A stretch of DNA of 64,000 nt from an uncultured Pseudomonadota bacterium (GTDB taxonomy: Bacteria > Pseudomonadota > Gammaproteobacteria > Burkholderiales > Rhodocyclaceae), in assembly GCA_903951825.1 (NCBI GenBank), contig CAJBDJ010000066.1:92560-156559 (forward strand), in the 5' to 3' direction. Under the pieces are notes generated by a model. It was not told where the DNA came from. It ran no database searches and saw nothing but the letters and a program-made list of their open reading frames with translations. Below are positions 1-12,297 of the stretch, piece by piece. The position numbers and the translations under genes are program-made. How positions within the stretch are numbered: the stretch's first letter is position 1; each line of letters opens with the position of its first letter.

Positions 1-106
1 CGTGAAACAGCCGGTAAGCATTGGTTTGTTCGGCTGCGAGTTGGGCGAGCAGGGGGCGGCGGCGCTCGAAGGCGGCGGCGAGCAGGGAGGGTAGGGGGGA
101 TGACAT
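1..106 (-). CDS. Class I SAM-dependent (rRNA-type) methyltransferase, N-terminal fragment
   Basis: Only the first 35 codons lie in the window and the gene continues past the left edge. The ATG is at 106. The peptide begins MSSPLPSLLAAAFERRR and reaches TNAYRLFH near residue 28. A segment of this form, (E)xTNxYRLFHG, is typical of the N-terminal part of RlmI/RlmK-like 23S rRNA cytosine or guanine methyltransferases, just before the Rossmann fold. The catalytic domain is not visible, so the exact substrate cannot be given. It lies downstream of the rhodanese and the small Cys-rich ORF on the same strand and may be co-transcribed with them. Confidence 0.55.
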   Translation of the reverse strand, partial: MSSPLPSLLAAAFERRRPLLAQLAAEQTNAYRLFH

Positions 107-139
107 GGTGGCCTCGGGTACAGCGACGGGCTGCGCATT

Positions 140-358
140 CTACGGGCTATCGGCTGCCGCGACCACTGACCATATCCGCCAGTGGCCGCAGGCCGATCGC
201 GCGCGGCGCTCCGAGTTGTCCCAGGCGCCGCCGATACACAGCCCGCTCGTCAGTTCGCCGGCAACGCCAACGGTAGCGGGTATTTCGCCGACCTGGCGCG
301 GCCCGCTCCAGCGCTCGCAGGAGGCGCACCGTTTGGCGGCAATCGGCTGGTTCAGCAA
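140..358 (-). CDS. Small Cys-rich hypothetical protein (72 aa)
   Basis: A 72-residue ORF starts with TTG at 358, overlapping the last codons of the rhodanese gene, which suggests translational coupling. Four cysteines lie at residues 11, 14, 41 and 57 (CASC, then GLC, then SACGHW), a spacing that could bind a metal. Tryptophans follow or flank the cysteines. No signal peptide or membrane segment is seen. The ORF fills the space between the rhodanese and the methyltransferase start in the same direction. The start codon is weak and I do not recognise a named family. The regular Cys/Trp pattern is the main reason to treat it as real. Confidence 0.45.
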   Translation of the reverse strand: MLNQPIAAKRCASCERWSGPRQVGEIPATVGVAGELTSGLCIGGAWDNSERRARSACGHWRIWSVVAAADSP

Positions 359-795
359 GTTTTGTCGGCGCGGCAGGCGCTCAGGATCGGCGTTGCCTGA
401 ACCACCGGGCGCTGCTCCTTGAGCCAGCGGTTGATGCCGTATTTGACGTTATAAACCGTGCGATAGCCGGCCTGCTGTGTCAGGAAGTTGCTCACCGCCA
501 GGGTTCGATTGCCGCTGCGGCAGATAACAATCACCGGCTGTCCGGCGTCGGCCAAGGGAGTGACCTTGGCGAGCCAGGCTGGCGCATTGTGTTTGCCGTT
601 TTCATCAAAAAAAGTCAGTAATTTGCTGCCCTCAATCACGCCGGTCTGCTCCCACTCCGGTTGGGTGCGTATGTCGATCAGCGGTACGCCACGCTTGATC
701 AGCGCCTCCAGTTCGGCGGTTTCAATGTGAATCACTTCGGCGGAGGCGCTGAGCGCCAGCAGTATCAGGGAAAGCGAGGCAAGAAGTCGGCGCAC
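352..795 (-). CDS. Periplasmic rhodanese-like domain protein
   Basis: The 147-residue protein has a Sec-type signal peptide (about residues 1-19, ending ASA) followed by a single rhodanese fold. The IDIRTQPEW segment and the active-site loop ICRSGNRT are visible, with the putative catalytic cysteine at residue 92. The CRSGNR loop is typical of single-domain rhodaneses that carry a persulfide on the active-site cysteine. Export implies a periplasmic role such as sulfane-sulfur or thiol handling; the physiological donor is unknown. Two further cysteines near the C-terminus (SACRADKTC) are unusual and could form a disulfide. The gene heads a minus-strand group with the small Cys-rich ORF and the methyltransferase, divergent from yaeQ. 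Confidence 0.85.
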   Translation of the reverse strand: MRRLLASLSLILLALSASAEVIHIETAELEALIKRGVPLIDIRTQPEWEQTGVIEGSKLLTFFDENGKHNAPAWLAKVTPLADAGQPVIVICRSGNRTLAVSNFLTQQAGYRTVYNVKYGINRWLKEQRPVVQATPILSACRADKTC

Positions 796-910
796 GGATC
801 ACTCCATCAATAAGCAAACACTGATTATAGTCTCGGCGCCCGAATCGGCTTCCGGCCGTATCGGCCACATTGGCGGCGTGGGATAATGACGATTTTCGAC
901 AGGTCAGCTC

Positions 911-1447
911 ATGGCGCTCAAAGCGACAATTTTCAAGGCGGATCTTCAGGTCGCCGATCTCGACCGTTCGCATTTTGCCGACTATGCCCTGACTATCGCA
1001 CGTCACCCCTCGGAAACCGATGAGCGGATGATGATCCGCCTGCTCGCCTTTGCCATGTATGCCGGCTCCGACCTGGCCTTTGGCAAGGGCGTTTCGAGCG
1101 ATGACGAGGCCGCCCTCTGGGAAATCGACCCCGGCGGCGTCATTCGTCGGTGGATCGAGGTCGGTCTGCCCGATGAAACACGCCTACGCAAGGCGTGCGG
1201 ACGCGCCGACCGGGTGGTCTTGCTGGCTTACGGAGCGCGCACGGTCGATGCCTGGTGGCGGCAGAGTGCGCCCAACCTCAAGCGCTTTGACAATCTTGAG
1301 GTATTGCAGATTTCCGGCGAGGAAAGCCTGGCATTGAGCAAACTGGCCGCGCGCAAGATGAAGCTCTCGTGCACGATACAAGAGGGAACCATTTATTTTG
1401 AGGGCGTCGAATTGCACCCACAGCCGCTCTCGCCAGCTACCGTCTAG
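911..1447 (+). CDS. yaeQ: YaeQ family protein
   Basis: The 178-residue protein matches the YaeQ family in length and in its opening (MALKATIFKADLQVADLDR) and in the HPSETDERMMIRLLAFAMYA stretch, which carries conserved acidic and arginine residues of this PD-(D/E)XK-like fold. YaeQ proteins are widespread in proteobacteria. Early reports linked the E. coli protein to suppression of RfaH defects, but the biochemical role is not settled. It is transcribed alone, divergently from the rhodanese gene, with a 115-bp gap upstream. No signal peptide or membrane helix is seen, so it should be cytoplasmic. Confidence 0.9.
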   Translation: MALKATIFKADLQVADLDRSHFADYALTIARHPSETDERMMIRLLAFAMYAGSDLAFGKGVSSDDEAALWEIDPGGVIRRWIEVGLPDETRLRKACGRADRVVLLAYGARTVDAWWRQSAPNLKRFDNLEVLQISGEESLALSKLAARKMKLSCTIQEGTIYFEGVELHPQPLSPATV

Positions 1448-1504
1448 CGAGCGGCGGCCGGCGCGCTGATCCGGCGGCGCTCAATGCGACAAGCCGCCAA
1501 AACT

Positions 1505-2839
1505 TCAAGTCCGGAAGGCGCTGCCGAGGGCGCTGATCATGTAGCGGTGATCGAGCACGCCGGCGCTTTCGCGAATGCTGTGCATCGCCCACATCGGCGT
1601 GCCGACATCGACGCTGGCGATACCGAGGCGCGCCGCGACAATCGGTCCGATGGTGCTGCCGCAGCCGAGATCGCTGCGGTGCGCGTATTGCTGGCAAGGA
1701 ACGCCGGCCTCGGCGCAAATCGCCATGAAGCGCGCGGCGGTTTCGGCGCTGGTGCTGTAGCGCTGATTGGCATTGCTTTTGATCACCGGGCCGCCATTGA
1801 CCATGACCCGGTGGCCGGGCTCGTAAGCCGCCGGAAAGTTCGGGTGCCAGGCGTGAGCCATGTCGGCACTGATGAAAAAACTCCGCGCCAACATGCGGCG
1901 CTGATCTTCGCCATCGAGCCCGACAGCGGCCGCAAGGCGCCCGATGACATCGGCCAGAAAACTGCCACCGGCTCCGGCCGCGCTCTCGCTACCGACTTCT
2001 TCATGATCGAAAAAAGCGCAAAGACAGGTCGCCGACGGCGCCTTGATGGTCAGCAAGGCGCTCAACGCAGCGTGACAAGAGGCGAGATTGTCGAGTTGGC
2101 GATGGGCGATGAACTCCCGGTCGACGCCCCAGAAAGTACCTTTTTGCGTATCGCAGGCGCACAGATCCCACGTCAGCAAGGCTTCCGGGTCAAGCGCCAG
2201 ACGCTTGGCCAGCAAGTCGCGAAAGCGCTGGTCGGCCTTGCCATCCTTATCCGCCACGCCGAACAGCAGCGGAAGTTCGGTTTGCTTGTTGAATTTCAGT
2301 CCACCTTCGTTGACCTCGCGATTCATGTGAATGGCCAGGTTGGGCAGGCGTAGCAGCGGCTCTTCAAAATGTACCAGGTGGGTTGCATAGCCGTCTCCGC
2401 TACGCACATTGACGCGCCCGGCAAGGCCGAGATCGCGGTCGGCAAAAGTCGCCAGTAGCGGCCCGCCGTACACCTCGACGCCAAGGCGGAAGATGCCTTG
2501 TACTTCCTCCGCCGGCCGCGGCTTGAGGCGCAGGCCGGGCGAGTCGGTATGGGCGCCGACAATGCGCAGACCGGTCTCGGCGGCGTTTTGAGCCCCCATC
2601 ACAAAAGCGATAATCGACGCGCCGCCGCGAACTACGTAATAGCTTCCCCCGGCGCGCAAATTCCAGCGTTCCGCTTCGCTCAGACGAACAAAACCCGCTG
2701 CCTGCAACAGCTCCTCGCAACGCGCAACGGCATGCCAGGGGCTCGGGCTAAAATCAATAAAATCAATAAGTTCCTGGGCGCAGACGTGGCTGTCAGTCAT
2801 TGGCAGCCGGCTCCCGCTGCGGGTTTGCGTCAACTCCAT
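1505..2839 (-). CDS. apeB: M18 family aminopeptidase
   Basis: The protein is an M18-family metallo-aminopeptidase (aspartyl or general aminopeptidase), a two-zinc enzyme that trims N-terminal residues from peptides in the cytoplasm. Metal and catalytic motifs are present: AHTDSPGLRLK, FDHEEVGSES, SADMAHAWHPN and the C-terminal GCGSTIGPI. The start at 2839 (MELTQTRS) is chosen because AAGGAG lies 7 bases upstream; this gives 444 residues. A start at 2800 (MTDSHVCAQ) would give 431, closer to the usual family length, and cannot be excluded. The gene follows parE by 86 bp on the same strand and may share its transcript. Confidence 0.9.
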   Translation of the reverse strand: MELTQTRSGSRLPMTDSHVCAQELIDFIDFSPSPWHAVARCEELLQAAGFVRLSEAERWNLRAGGSYYVVRGGASIIAFVMGAQNAAETGLRIVGAHTDSPGLRLKPRPAEEVQGIFRLGVEVYGGPLLATFADRDLGLAGRVNVRSGDGYATHLVHFEEPLLRLPNLAIHMNREVNEGGLKFNKQTELPLLFGVADKDGKADQRFRDLLAKRLALDPEALLTWDLCACDTQKGTFWGVDREFIAHRQLDNLASCHAALSALLTIKAPSATCLCAFFDHEEVGSESAAGAGGSFLADVIGRLAAAVGLDGEDQRRMLARSFFISADMAHAWHPNFPAAYEPGHRVMVNGGPVIKSNANQRYSTSAETAARFMAICAEAGVPCQQYAHRSDLGCGSTIGPIVAARLGIASVDVGTPMWAMHSIRESAGVLDHRYMISALGSAFRT

Positions 2840-2925
2840 TTTCAATCTCCTTCGGGAATTCAAAGCTTGCTTGGACAGGCCGGGCTGCAAGCGCGGCCGT
2901 TACATCGCCAGGCGGCAGGCAATCT

Positions 2926-4887
2926 TCAGACATCGGCTTCGACCAGGCCGCCGTCGCGCTCCATCCAGGCGCGGCGGCCGGCGGCTTCGCCTTTGCCCAT
3001 GAGCAGCGTGAAAGTGGCGGTCATTTCCTTGATCGTTTGCCGGTTCGCCTGAAAGGGCACGAGGCGGCGGGTATCCGGGCATAGCGTCGTTTCCCAGAGC
3101 TGATCCGGATTCATTTCGCCCAGACCCTTGAAGCGGGAAACGGTGATTTTGTGCTCGGAAACGCCCTCGTCGCGCAGCTTGAGCAGTGCTTGTTCTTTTT
3201 CGTCTTCATCGAGACAGTAAATCTTGCGTGACTGGCCGCGCGCTTCGACGTCAACGCGAAAGAGCGGCGGTTGGGCAACATGGATGTGCCCGCGCTCAAC
3301 CAGCGCCGGGAAGTGCTTGAGAAAGAGAGTAAACAGCAATACCTGAATATGGCTGCCGTCGACATCGGCATCGGACATGACGATGATCCGTCCGTAGCGC
3401 AGGCCGCTGAGATCAACGCTGTCGATTTGCTCGATAGCGTGCGGGTCAACACCAATGGCCACCGAAATATCGTGCACTTCGTTATTTTTGAACAACTGGT
3501 CGCGGTCGACTTCCCAAGTGTTCAGCACCTTGCCACGCAGCGGCAGCACGGCCTGAGTTTCCTTGTCGCGCCCTTGTTTGGCGGAACCGCCTGCGGAGTC
3601 TCCCTCGACCAGGAATACTTCGTTGCGCGCCAGGTCATCCGATTCGCAGTCGGTCAGTTTGCCGGGCAGGGTGGCGATTCCCGAAAATTTTTTCTTTTCG
3701 ACCTTGTGTGTCGATTTCATGCGGTTCTGCGCCGCCTTGACCGCCAGTTCGGCGATTTTCCGGCCGACATCAGGGTGGCCGTTGAGCCAGAGTTCAAAGG
3801 GGTCGCGCAGCATTTGCGAGACCAGCTTGTAGGCGTCGCGGCTGGTCAGCTTTTCCTTGGTCTGTCCCTGAAATTGCGGATCGAGTACCTTGGCCGAGAG
3901 CAGGTAAGTCAGGCGGCCGCAGACGTCTTCCTGCGCCAGTTTGACCTTGGCCGGCAGGATGGCGTGATGCTCGGCAAAGGTTTTGATCGCCTCGAAAACA
4001 CCCGCCTTGAGGCCGGCTTCATGCGTTCCGCCGTCCAGTGTCGGAATCAAATTGACGTAACTTTCCGGCTTGCCGCCGCCTTCCTCAAACCAGGCCAGCG
4101 CCCAGGTGGCGCCTTCGCCGACAGCGAAGCCATTGGCCGTCTGGACGTATTTTTCACCGACATAGATCGGCGCTACCGGCGTGCCGACCATCATTTCGTT
4201 CAGATAATCGGCCATGCCGTTCTCGTAACACCATGACTTTTTGCTGATTTGACCGGACCCGTCGGCGATTTCCAGGTCGACCGTCACATTCGGCATCAGT
4301 ACCGCTTTCGAGCGCAACAGATGTTCGAGATGGGCGAGATTGATCTTCGGTGAATCGAAATATTTCGGGTCTGGCTGGATGCGTACTGTCGTCCCGGTAT
4401 TGCGCTGGCCGCAGTCACCGACCCGACTCAGCGGCTCGGTGACGAAACCGGCAGCAAAAGCAATGTGGTAGATGCCGCCGCCGCGCCTGATATCAACCTC
4501 GAGGCGGGTCGCCAGGGCGTTGGTCACCGAGACGCCGACGCCATGCAGGCCGCCCGAGAAGCGGTAGGCGTTGCCGGCGTCTTTTTTGTTGAACTTGCCG
4601 CCGGCGTGCAATTTGCAAAAAACCAGCTCAACCGCCGGGCGACCTTCTTCCGGATGGATTTCAACCGGAATGCCGCGGCCGTTGTCGCTGACTTCAATGA
4701 CGCCGTCGGCGCGAACCAGGACGCCGATCTTCCGGGCGTATCCGGCCAGCGCTTCGTCGGCGGCGTTGTCGATGACTTCCTGAATGATGTGAGTCGGGCA
4801 GGTTGTCCGGGTATACATGCCCGGTCGTTCCTTGACCGGTTCAAGATCTTTGAGGACGCGAATGGAGGAGGCGGAGTAATCAGACAT
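2926..4887 (-). CDS. parE: DNA topoisomerase IV subunit B
   Basis: This 653-residue type IIA topoisomerase ATPase subunit pairs with ParC to decatenate daughter chromosomes. The GHKL ATPase domain comes first (EVIDNAADEALAGY, DNGRGIPVEIH, GGLHGVGVSVTNAL), then the transducer, then the TOPRIM domain (VEGDSAGGSAKQGRD, MSDADVDGSHI) and the C-terminal KGLGEMNPDQLWETT. It is assigned to ParE rather than GyrB by LPLRGKVLNTWE, where GyrB usually reads ILNVEKA, and by its ~650-residue length without the long GyrB insertion. parC is not in the window. The ATG at 4887 opens MSDYSASSIRVLKDLEPVKERPG-type sequence, normal for the family. Confidence 0.95.
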   Translation of the reverse strand: MSDYSASSIRVLKDLEPVKERPGMYTRTTCPTHIIQEVIDNAADEALAGYARKIGVLVRADGVIEVSDNGRGIPVEIHPEEGRPAVELVFCKLHAGGKFNKKDAGNAYRFSGGLHGVGVSVTNALATRLEVDIRRGGGIYHIAFAAGFVTEPLSRVGDCGQRNTGTTVRIQPDPKYFDSPKINLAHLEHLLRSKAVLMPNVTVDLEIADGSGQISKKSWCYENGMADYLNEMMVGTPVAPIYVGEKYVQTANGFAVGEGATWALAWFEEGGGKPESYVNLIPTLDGGTHEAGLKAGVFEAIKTFAEHHAILPAKVKLAQEDVCGRLTYLLSAKVLDPQFQGQTKEKLTSRDAYKLVSQMLRDPFELWLNGHPDVGRKIAELAVKAAQNRMKSTHKVEKKKFSGIATLPGKLTDCESDDLARNEVFLVEGDSAGGSAKQGRDKETQAVLPLRGKVLNTWEVDRDQLFKNNEVHDISVAIGVDPHAIEQIDSVDLSGLRYGRIIVMSDADVDGSHIQVLLFTLFLKHFPALVERGHIHVAQPPLFRVDVEARGQSRKIYCLDEDEKEQALLKLRDEGVSEHKITVSRFKGLGEMNPDQLWETTLCPDTRRLVPFQANRQTIKEMTATFTLLMGKGEAAGRRAWMERDGGLVEADV

Positions 4888-5079
4888 GGGGTTCGAAAAT
4901 ACAGTAATTTTGGCGATAGGCCGGGGCGGGCAGCGATTTTAGCGCCTTAGCAGCCGGTTTTTGGTTTTTGTCCTGGCGGGCCAATCGGCAATTGCCGGGA
5001 ATTAAACGGCCTGGAAGATAACGGAGGCCAGGCTTTCTTCTCTAAAATTGCGTCTTTATCTCAAACGGGAATGCTAACC

Positions 5080-6012
5080 ATGGCCGGAGCCAGCCTGCTT
5101 GCCCTGCTCGACGACATCGCCTCGGTACTCGATGATGTTGCCTTGATGACCAAAGTTGCGGCCAAAAAGACAGCCGGGGTCTTGGGTGACGATCTGGCAC
5201 TCAATGCCCAGCAAGTTGCCGGGGTGCGTGCCGAGCGCGAATTGCCGGTGGTTTGGGCGGTAGCCGTGGGGTCGCTGAAAAACAAGCTGATTCTGGTGCC
5301 GGCGGCGCTGGCGATCAGCGCATTCATTCCGTGGGCGGTGACTCCGTTGTTGATGATGGGCGGCCTTTACCTGTGTTTTGAGGGGGTCGAAAAGCTGGCG
5401 CACAAGTTTTTGCACAGCCCAGAGGAAGATGCCGCCAGACATGCCGCGGAGGTTGCCGCCATTGCCGATACAACGGTCGATATGGCGGTGTTTGAGGCGG
5501 ACAAGATCAAGGGAGCCATCCGTACCGATTTCGTGCTTTCGGCGGAAATCATCGTCATTGCCCTGGGGACGGTTGCCGACCAGCCTTTCGTCTCGCAGCT
5601 TGCCGTCCTCGGCGGCATTGGTTTGATCATGACGCTGGGGGTTTATGGAATTGTCGCCGGCATCGTCAAAATGGACGACGCCGGCTTGTACCTGATACAG
5701 ACAAGCAGCGCGCCGGCGCGCGTGCTTGGCAAAGGCTTGCTGGCTGCCGCGCCAAAACTGATGAAGTCGCTGGCCGTGATCGGCACGGCGGCCATGTTCA
5801 TGGTCGGCGGCGGCATACTGACGCATGGCATTCCGTTCGTCCATCACGCCATCGCTCAAGGTGCTGAAGTTGCCGGAGCGGTGGCGGGCGTCGGCGTTGT
5901 CCTCAAGGCATTGACACCGGTTGTTGCCGACGCCTTGTTCGGGATGTTGTGCGGTGCGCTGGCGCTGCTTGGCTTTAAAGCCTTGTCCTTCGGCCGGTCG
6001 CCGCCGTCATGA
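5080..6012 (+). CDS. DUF808 family inner-membrane protein (YedI-like)
   Basis: A 310-residue integral membrane protein of the DUF808/YedI family. The opening MAGASLLALLDDIASVLDDVA and the following KVAAKKTAGVLGDDLALNAQQ are typical. Several hydrophobic segments follow, for example around residues 78-105, 165-200 and the Ala/Gly-rich C-terminal third. The molecular function of the family is unknown. The start at 5080 is preferred over 5071 because a GGGA sequence sits about 10 bases upstream of 5080, while the earlier ATG has no room for a ribosome site. It is a single-gene unit between parE (divergent) and the phasin. Confidence 0.85.
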   Translation: MAGASLLALLDDIASVLDDVALMTKVAAKKTAGVLGDDLALNAQQVAGVRAERELPVVWAVAVGSLKNKLILVPAALAISAFIPWAVTPLLMMGGLYLCFEGVEKLAHKFLHSPEEDAARHAAEVAAIADTTVDMAVFEADKIKGAIRTDFVLSAEIIVIALGTVADQPFVSQLAVLGGIGLIMTLGVYGIVAGIVKMDDAGLYLIQTSSAPARVLGKGLLAAAPKLMKSLAVIGTAAMFMVGGGILTHGIPFVHHAIAQGAEVAGAVAGVGVVLKALTPVVADALFGMLCGALALLGFKALSFGRSPPS

Positions 6013-6073
6013 GCGTCAGCCAAGATAAATTTTCAGGCCTGAAAAATAATTTGGTGCGCCGCAACAAAAAGAG

Positions 6074-6102
6074 TTGACATTGGATCTCCGGTGCGGAAAA
6101 AT
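6074..6102 (+). promoter_or_regulatory. Candidate sigma70 promoter for the phasin gene
   Basis: A perfect -35 (TTGACA, 6074-6079) is followed after 17 bases by AAAAAT (6097-6102), which matches four of six -10 positions. It sits 65 bp upstream of the phasin start in the only sizeable gap before that gene. Confidence 0.5.
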
Positions 6103-6167
6103 GAAGTCATGTTGCAGCGCAGCAAATGATTTCAAACTTGATTCAACCAACCTTCAGGAGAACCACC

Positions 6168-6701
6168 ATGAACAAGCCCCAGGATTTCGCCAAAGCCGGT
6201 ATCGATTCCATTTCCTTCTTCGGTAACACCGCAATTGACGGTATCGAGCGTATCGCCGCCCTCAATCTGAGCGCCGCCCGTTCTTTCGTTGAAGCCAGCT
6301 TCGCCAACCTGTCGTCGGTGATGGGCGCCAAGGATATGCAGTCGTTCGTCAGCCTGCAGAAAGAACTGGCCGCGCCGACGATTGAACAAGGCATGGCGTA
6401 TTCACGCAACGTCTACGCTATCGCCAGCGAAACCAAAGAGAAGATGGCCAAGGAAGTTGAAACCCAGGTTGCAACGGCTAAAGCCAGCGTTGAAGGTCTG
6501 GTCGAAAAGACCCTGGCTGCCGCTCCGGCTGGATCCGAGGCCGCTGTGGCTGCCGTCAAGTCGGCCATCAGCGCCGCCAACGAAGCTTACGAAGGTTTGA
6601 ACAAGGCGGCCAAGCAAGCGACTGAAGTTGCCCAGGCCAGCGTTGTGGCTACCGTTCAAGCTGCCAAGGCTGCCGCACCGAAAGCCAAAAAAGCCGCTTA
6701 A
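6168..6701 (+). CDS. phaP: Phasin family protein (PHA granule-associated)
   Basis: The 177-residue protein belongs to the phasin family that coats polyhydroxyalkanoate granules and controls their size and number. It begins MNKPQDFAKAGIDSISFFGN and contains the amphipathic-helix region LSAARSFVEASFANLSS, followed by long Ala/Lys/Glu-rich helices and a basic Ala-Lys tail. The ATG at 6168 has CAGGAG 7 bases upstream; the longer reading frame from 6126 lacks this. The gene stands alone between a good -35 element and a strong terminator, which suits an abundantly made small structural protein. Its presence supports PHA storage in the host. No PHA synthase is in the window. Confidence 0.88.
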   Translation: MNKPQDFAKAGIDSISFFGNTAIDGIERIAALNLSAARSFVEASFANLSSVMGAKDMQSFVSLQKELAAPTIEQGMAYSRNVYAIASETKEKMAKEVETQVATAKASVEGLVEKTLAAAPAGSEAAVAAVKSAISAANEAYEGLNKAAKQATEVAQASVVATVQAAKAAAPKAKKAA

Positions 6702-6721
6702 GCGCTTAACCGGCGAACAGC

Positions 6722-6751
6722 AAAAAGCCAGCGCGAGTCGCTGGTTTTTTT
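6722..6751. terminator. Bidirectional Rho-independent terminator
   Basis: The inverted repeat CCAGCG/CGCTGG (6728-6733 and 6739-6744, loop CGAGT) is followed by seven T on the plus strand and preceded by five A. It can therefore stop transcription from both the phasin (plus) and prmB (minus), which converge here. Confidence 0.85.
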
Positions 6752-6770
6752 GCGCTTGAATTTGTGAAAA

Positions 6771-9996
<3,226 letters not shown>

Positions 9997-10025
9997 CGCG
10001 AGCCTTTTGGGTCTTGCTGCGTTGG

Positions 10026-10844
10026 TTAGGCGCGCAGCAGTTCGTTGATGCTGGTCTTGGCGCGGGTTTGCGCGTCAACTTTTTTGACGATGATGGCGGC
10101 GTAGAGACTGTAAGCACCGTTGGCCTTGGGCAAGGTGCCGCTGATCACGACCGATCCCGGCGGCACGCGGCCGTAGGTTATCTCGCCGGTTTCGCGGTCG
10201 TACAGCGGGGTGCTCTGGCCGATGTAGACGCCCATTGAAAGCACCGAGTTCTCGCCGACGATGACGCCTTCGACGACCTCCGAGCGGGCGCCGATGAAGC
10301 AGTTGTCTTCGATGATCGTCGGGTTGGCCTGCAGCGGCTCAAGCACGCCGCCAATGCCGACGCCACCGGAAAGATGGACGTTTTTGCCGATTTGCGCGCA
10401 GGAACCCACCGTCACCCAGGCATCAACCATCGTTCCCTCATCGACATACCCGCCGATATTGACGAAAGAGGGCATCAGGACGGCGTTTCTCGCAATGAAG
10501 GAGCCCTGGCGGGCGATGGCGCCGGGTACGACGCGGAAGCCGCCGGCCTGAAACTGCGCTTCACTCCAGCCCTCGAACTTGGTGTCGACCTTGTCGTAAT
10601 AACGAATATCGCCCGCTTCTTGAATGCGGTTGTCGCGCACGCGAAAAGACAGAAGTACGGCTTTTTTGATCCATTGGTGCGTCACCCAGTCACCGTTGAT
10701 TTTTTCGGCAACGCGCAATTTTCCGGCATCCAGTTCGCCGATGATGGTGTTGATGGCGGCAACGGTATCCGGCGCAGACTGCGGGGAAAGTTCGCTGCGG
10801 CGCTCCCACAGCGCGTCAATGGTGTTTTCTAGCGGATGGCTCAT
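10026..10844 (-). CDS. dapD: 2,3,4,5-tetrahydropyridine-2,6-dicarboxylate N-succinyltransferase
   Basis: The 272-residue enzyme transfers a succinyl group from succinyl-CoA to tetrahydrodipicolinate, the first committed step of the succinylase DAP pathway. The C-terminal half is a left-handed beta-helix of hexapeptide repeats (for example [53 protein letters not shown]). The ATG at 10844 is chosen because GGAG lies 7 bases upstream; the longer frame would need TTG. It sits 14 bp after dapC and is followed by pilU. All three DapC, DapD and DapE steps are therefore encoded together in this operon. Confidence 0.95.
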   Translation of the reverse strand: MSHPLENTIDALWERRSELSPQSAPDTVAAINTIIGELDAGKLRVAEKINGDWVTHQWIKKAVLLSFRVRDNRIQEAGDIRYYDKVDTKFEGWSEAQFQAGGFRVVPGAIARQGSFIARNAVLMPSFVNIGGYVDEGTMVDAWVTVGSCAQIGKNVHLSGGVGIGGVLEPLQANPTIIEDNCFIGARSEVVEGVIVGENSVLSMGVYIGQSTPLYDRETGEITYGRVPPGSVVISGTLPKANGAYSLYAAIIVKKVDAQTRAKTSINELLRA

Positions 10845-10858
10845 GCGGGTCTCCAAAA

Positions 10859-12049
10859 TTAAAGTTGTCGGGCGAACTGTTGAATGCGTGCGGCCGCCTC
10901 AAGGCACTCCTCCAGCGAGGCAACGAGGGCGATACGGATGAAATTCCGGCCGGGATTGACGCCGCCCGTCTCGCGGGCAAGAAAGCTGCCGGGCAAAACG
11001 ACGACATTATAGTGTTCGAGCAGACCCCGAGCGAATTCGCCATCGGCAATCGGCGTTTTCGCCCATAGGTAAAAGCCGGCGTCGGGCATCGCGGTGTCGA
11101 GCACGGCGCTGATCATTGGCGTGCATGCGGCAAACTTGGCGCGATACTGATTGCGGTTGTCGAGCACATGCGCTTCATCGTTCCAGGCGGCGATCGATGC
11201 CGTTTGCACCGGTGGCGCCATGGCGCAGCCGTGGTAGGTGCGATAGAGCAGGAAATCCTTGAGAATCCGCGCGTCGCCGGCAACGAAGCCGGAACGCATG
11301 CCGGGTACGTTGGAGCGCTTCGAGAGGCTGGAAAACATCACCAGGCGTTCATTCGAGCGACCGAGCAGCCGCGCTGCCTGAAGCCCGCCAATCGGCGGAT
11401 TGGCTTCGTCGAAATAGATTTCTGAATAACATTCGTCGGAGGCAATGATGAAGCCGTATTTGTCCGACAGCGCAAACAGCGTTTTCCAGTCATCGAGCGA
11501 AAAAACCTTGCCGGTCGGGTTGCCCGGCGAGCAAACGTAAAACAGTTGAACGCGCGACCACGCCTCTTCAGAAAGGCTGGTGTAGTCGAATGCAAAAGCG
11601 TTGTCCGGCAGATTGTTCAGAAAACGCGGCTCGGCGCCGGCCAGATAGGCGGCACCTTCATAAATCTGATAGAAGGGATTCGGGCTGACAACCAGCGGAC
11701 GATGGCCGCGATGCGGATCAATGACTGCCTGGGCAAAGGAAAAAAGCGCCTCGCGCGAACCATTGACCGGAACAATTTCGGTCTCGGCGTCCAGCGTTAG
11801 GCCGTAGCGGCGCTCGCACCAGCGGGCGATTGCCTGACGCAGCGCCGGCACCCCGGCGGTCGTCGGATAATTAGCCAATCCGGCGAGACCCGCGGCCAGC
11901 GCTTCCTTGATGAACGCCGGCGTCGGGTGTTGCGGCTCACCGATCGAGAGCTTGATTTCCTTGAATTGCGGGTTGGGCGTGACACCGGCAAACAGGGCGC
12001 GAAGTTTTTCAAAAGGGTAGGGCTGGAGCTGGGCGAGATGCGGGTTCAC
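10859..12049 (-). CDS. dapC: Succinyldiaminopimelate transaminase
   Basis: A 396-residue class I/II aminotransferase that makes N-succinyl-LL-2,6-diaminopimelate using glutamate and PLP. The beginning [20 protein letters not shown] and the substrate-side [14 protein letters not shown] are characteristic of proteobacterial DapC. The PLP lysine lies in [16 protein letters not shown], and CSPGNPTG is the usual Asn-containing motif. It is the first gene of the minus-strand DAP operon. The 248-bp gap to ribBA on the other strand must hold both divergent promoters, but I see no clear -10/-35 pair there. Confidence 0.93.
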   Translation of the reverse strand: MNPHLAQLQPYPFEKLRALFAGVTPNPQFKEIKLSIGEPQHPTPAFIKEALAAGLAGLANYPTTAGVPALRQAIARWCERRYGLTLDAETEIVPVNGSREALFSFAQAVIDPHRGHRPLVVSPNPFYQIYEGAAYLAGAEPRFLNNLPDNAFAFDYTSLSEEAWSRVQLFYVCSPGNPTGKVFSLDDWKTLFALSDKYGFIIASDECYSEIYFDEANPPIGGLQAARLLGRSNERLVMFSSLSKRSNVPGMRSGFVAGDARILKDFLLYRTYHGCAMAPPVQTASIAAWNDEAHVLDNRNQYRAKFAACTPMISAVLDTAMPDAGFYLWAKTPIADGEFARGLLEHYNVVVLPGSFLARETGGVNPGRNFIRIALVASLEECLEAAARIQQFARQL

Positions 12050-12297
12050 GTCGGCGTCGAATGAGATGTAAAAAACAGGATTATCCCTGAAAACCGGCGT
12101 CCTGCCTCGTGAACCGGTGCTTGATCCGGCTTATTGGCGGGGCGCGAATGGTTCGTCCTGGCCGCGCCATTGGCAATCAACTCCCTCGCCCTGAGCGCCG
12201 TCCAGAATGCCGCGCTGGCGCAAGCCACCACTTAAATTCGCGCTCAAGCGTCGGTTTCTGCGAAAATACAGACCCTTTTTGTTGCCTCCGGATTGCC

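Noticed and set aside
3271..4236. 321-codon plus-strand frame
   Set aside because: It lies entirely antisense to parE, whose motifs are complete. No ribosome site or recognisable domain is seen.
12050..12297. FMN riboswitch before ribBA
   Set aside because: The conserved RFN-element core sequences are not found in the gap, so no riboswitch is called.
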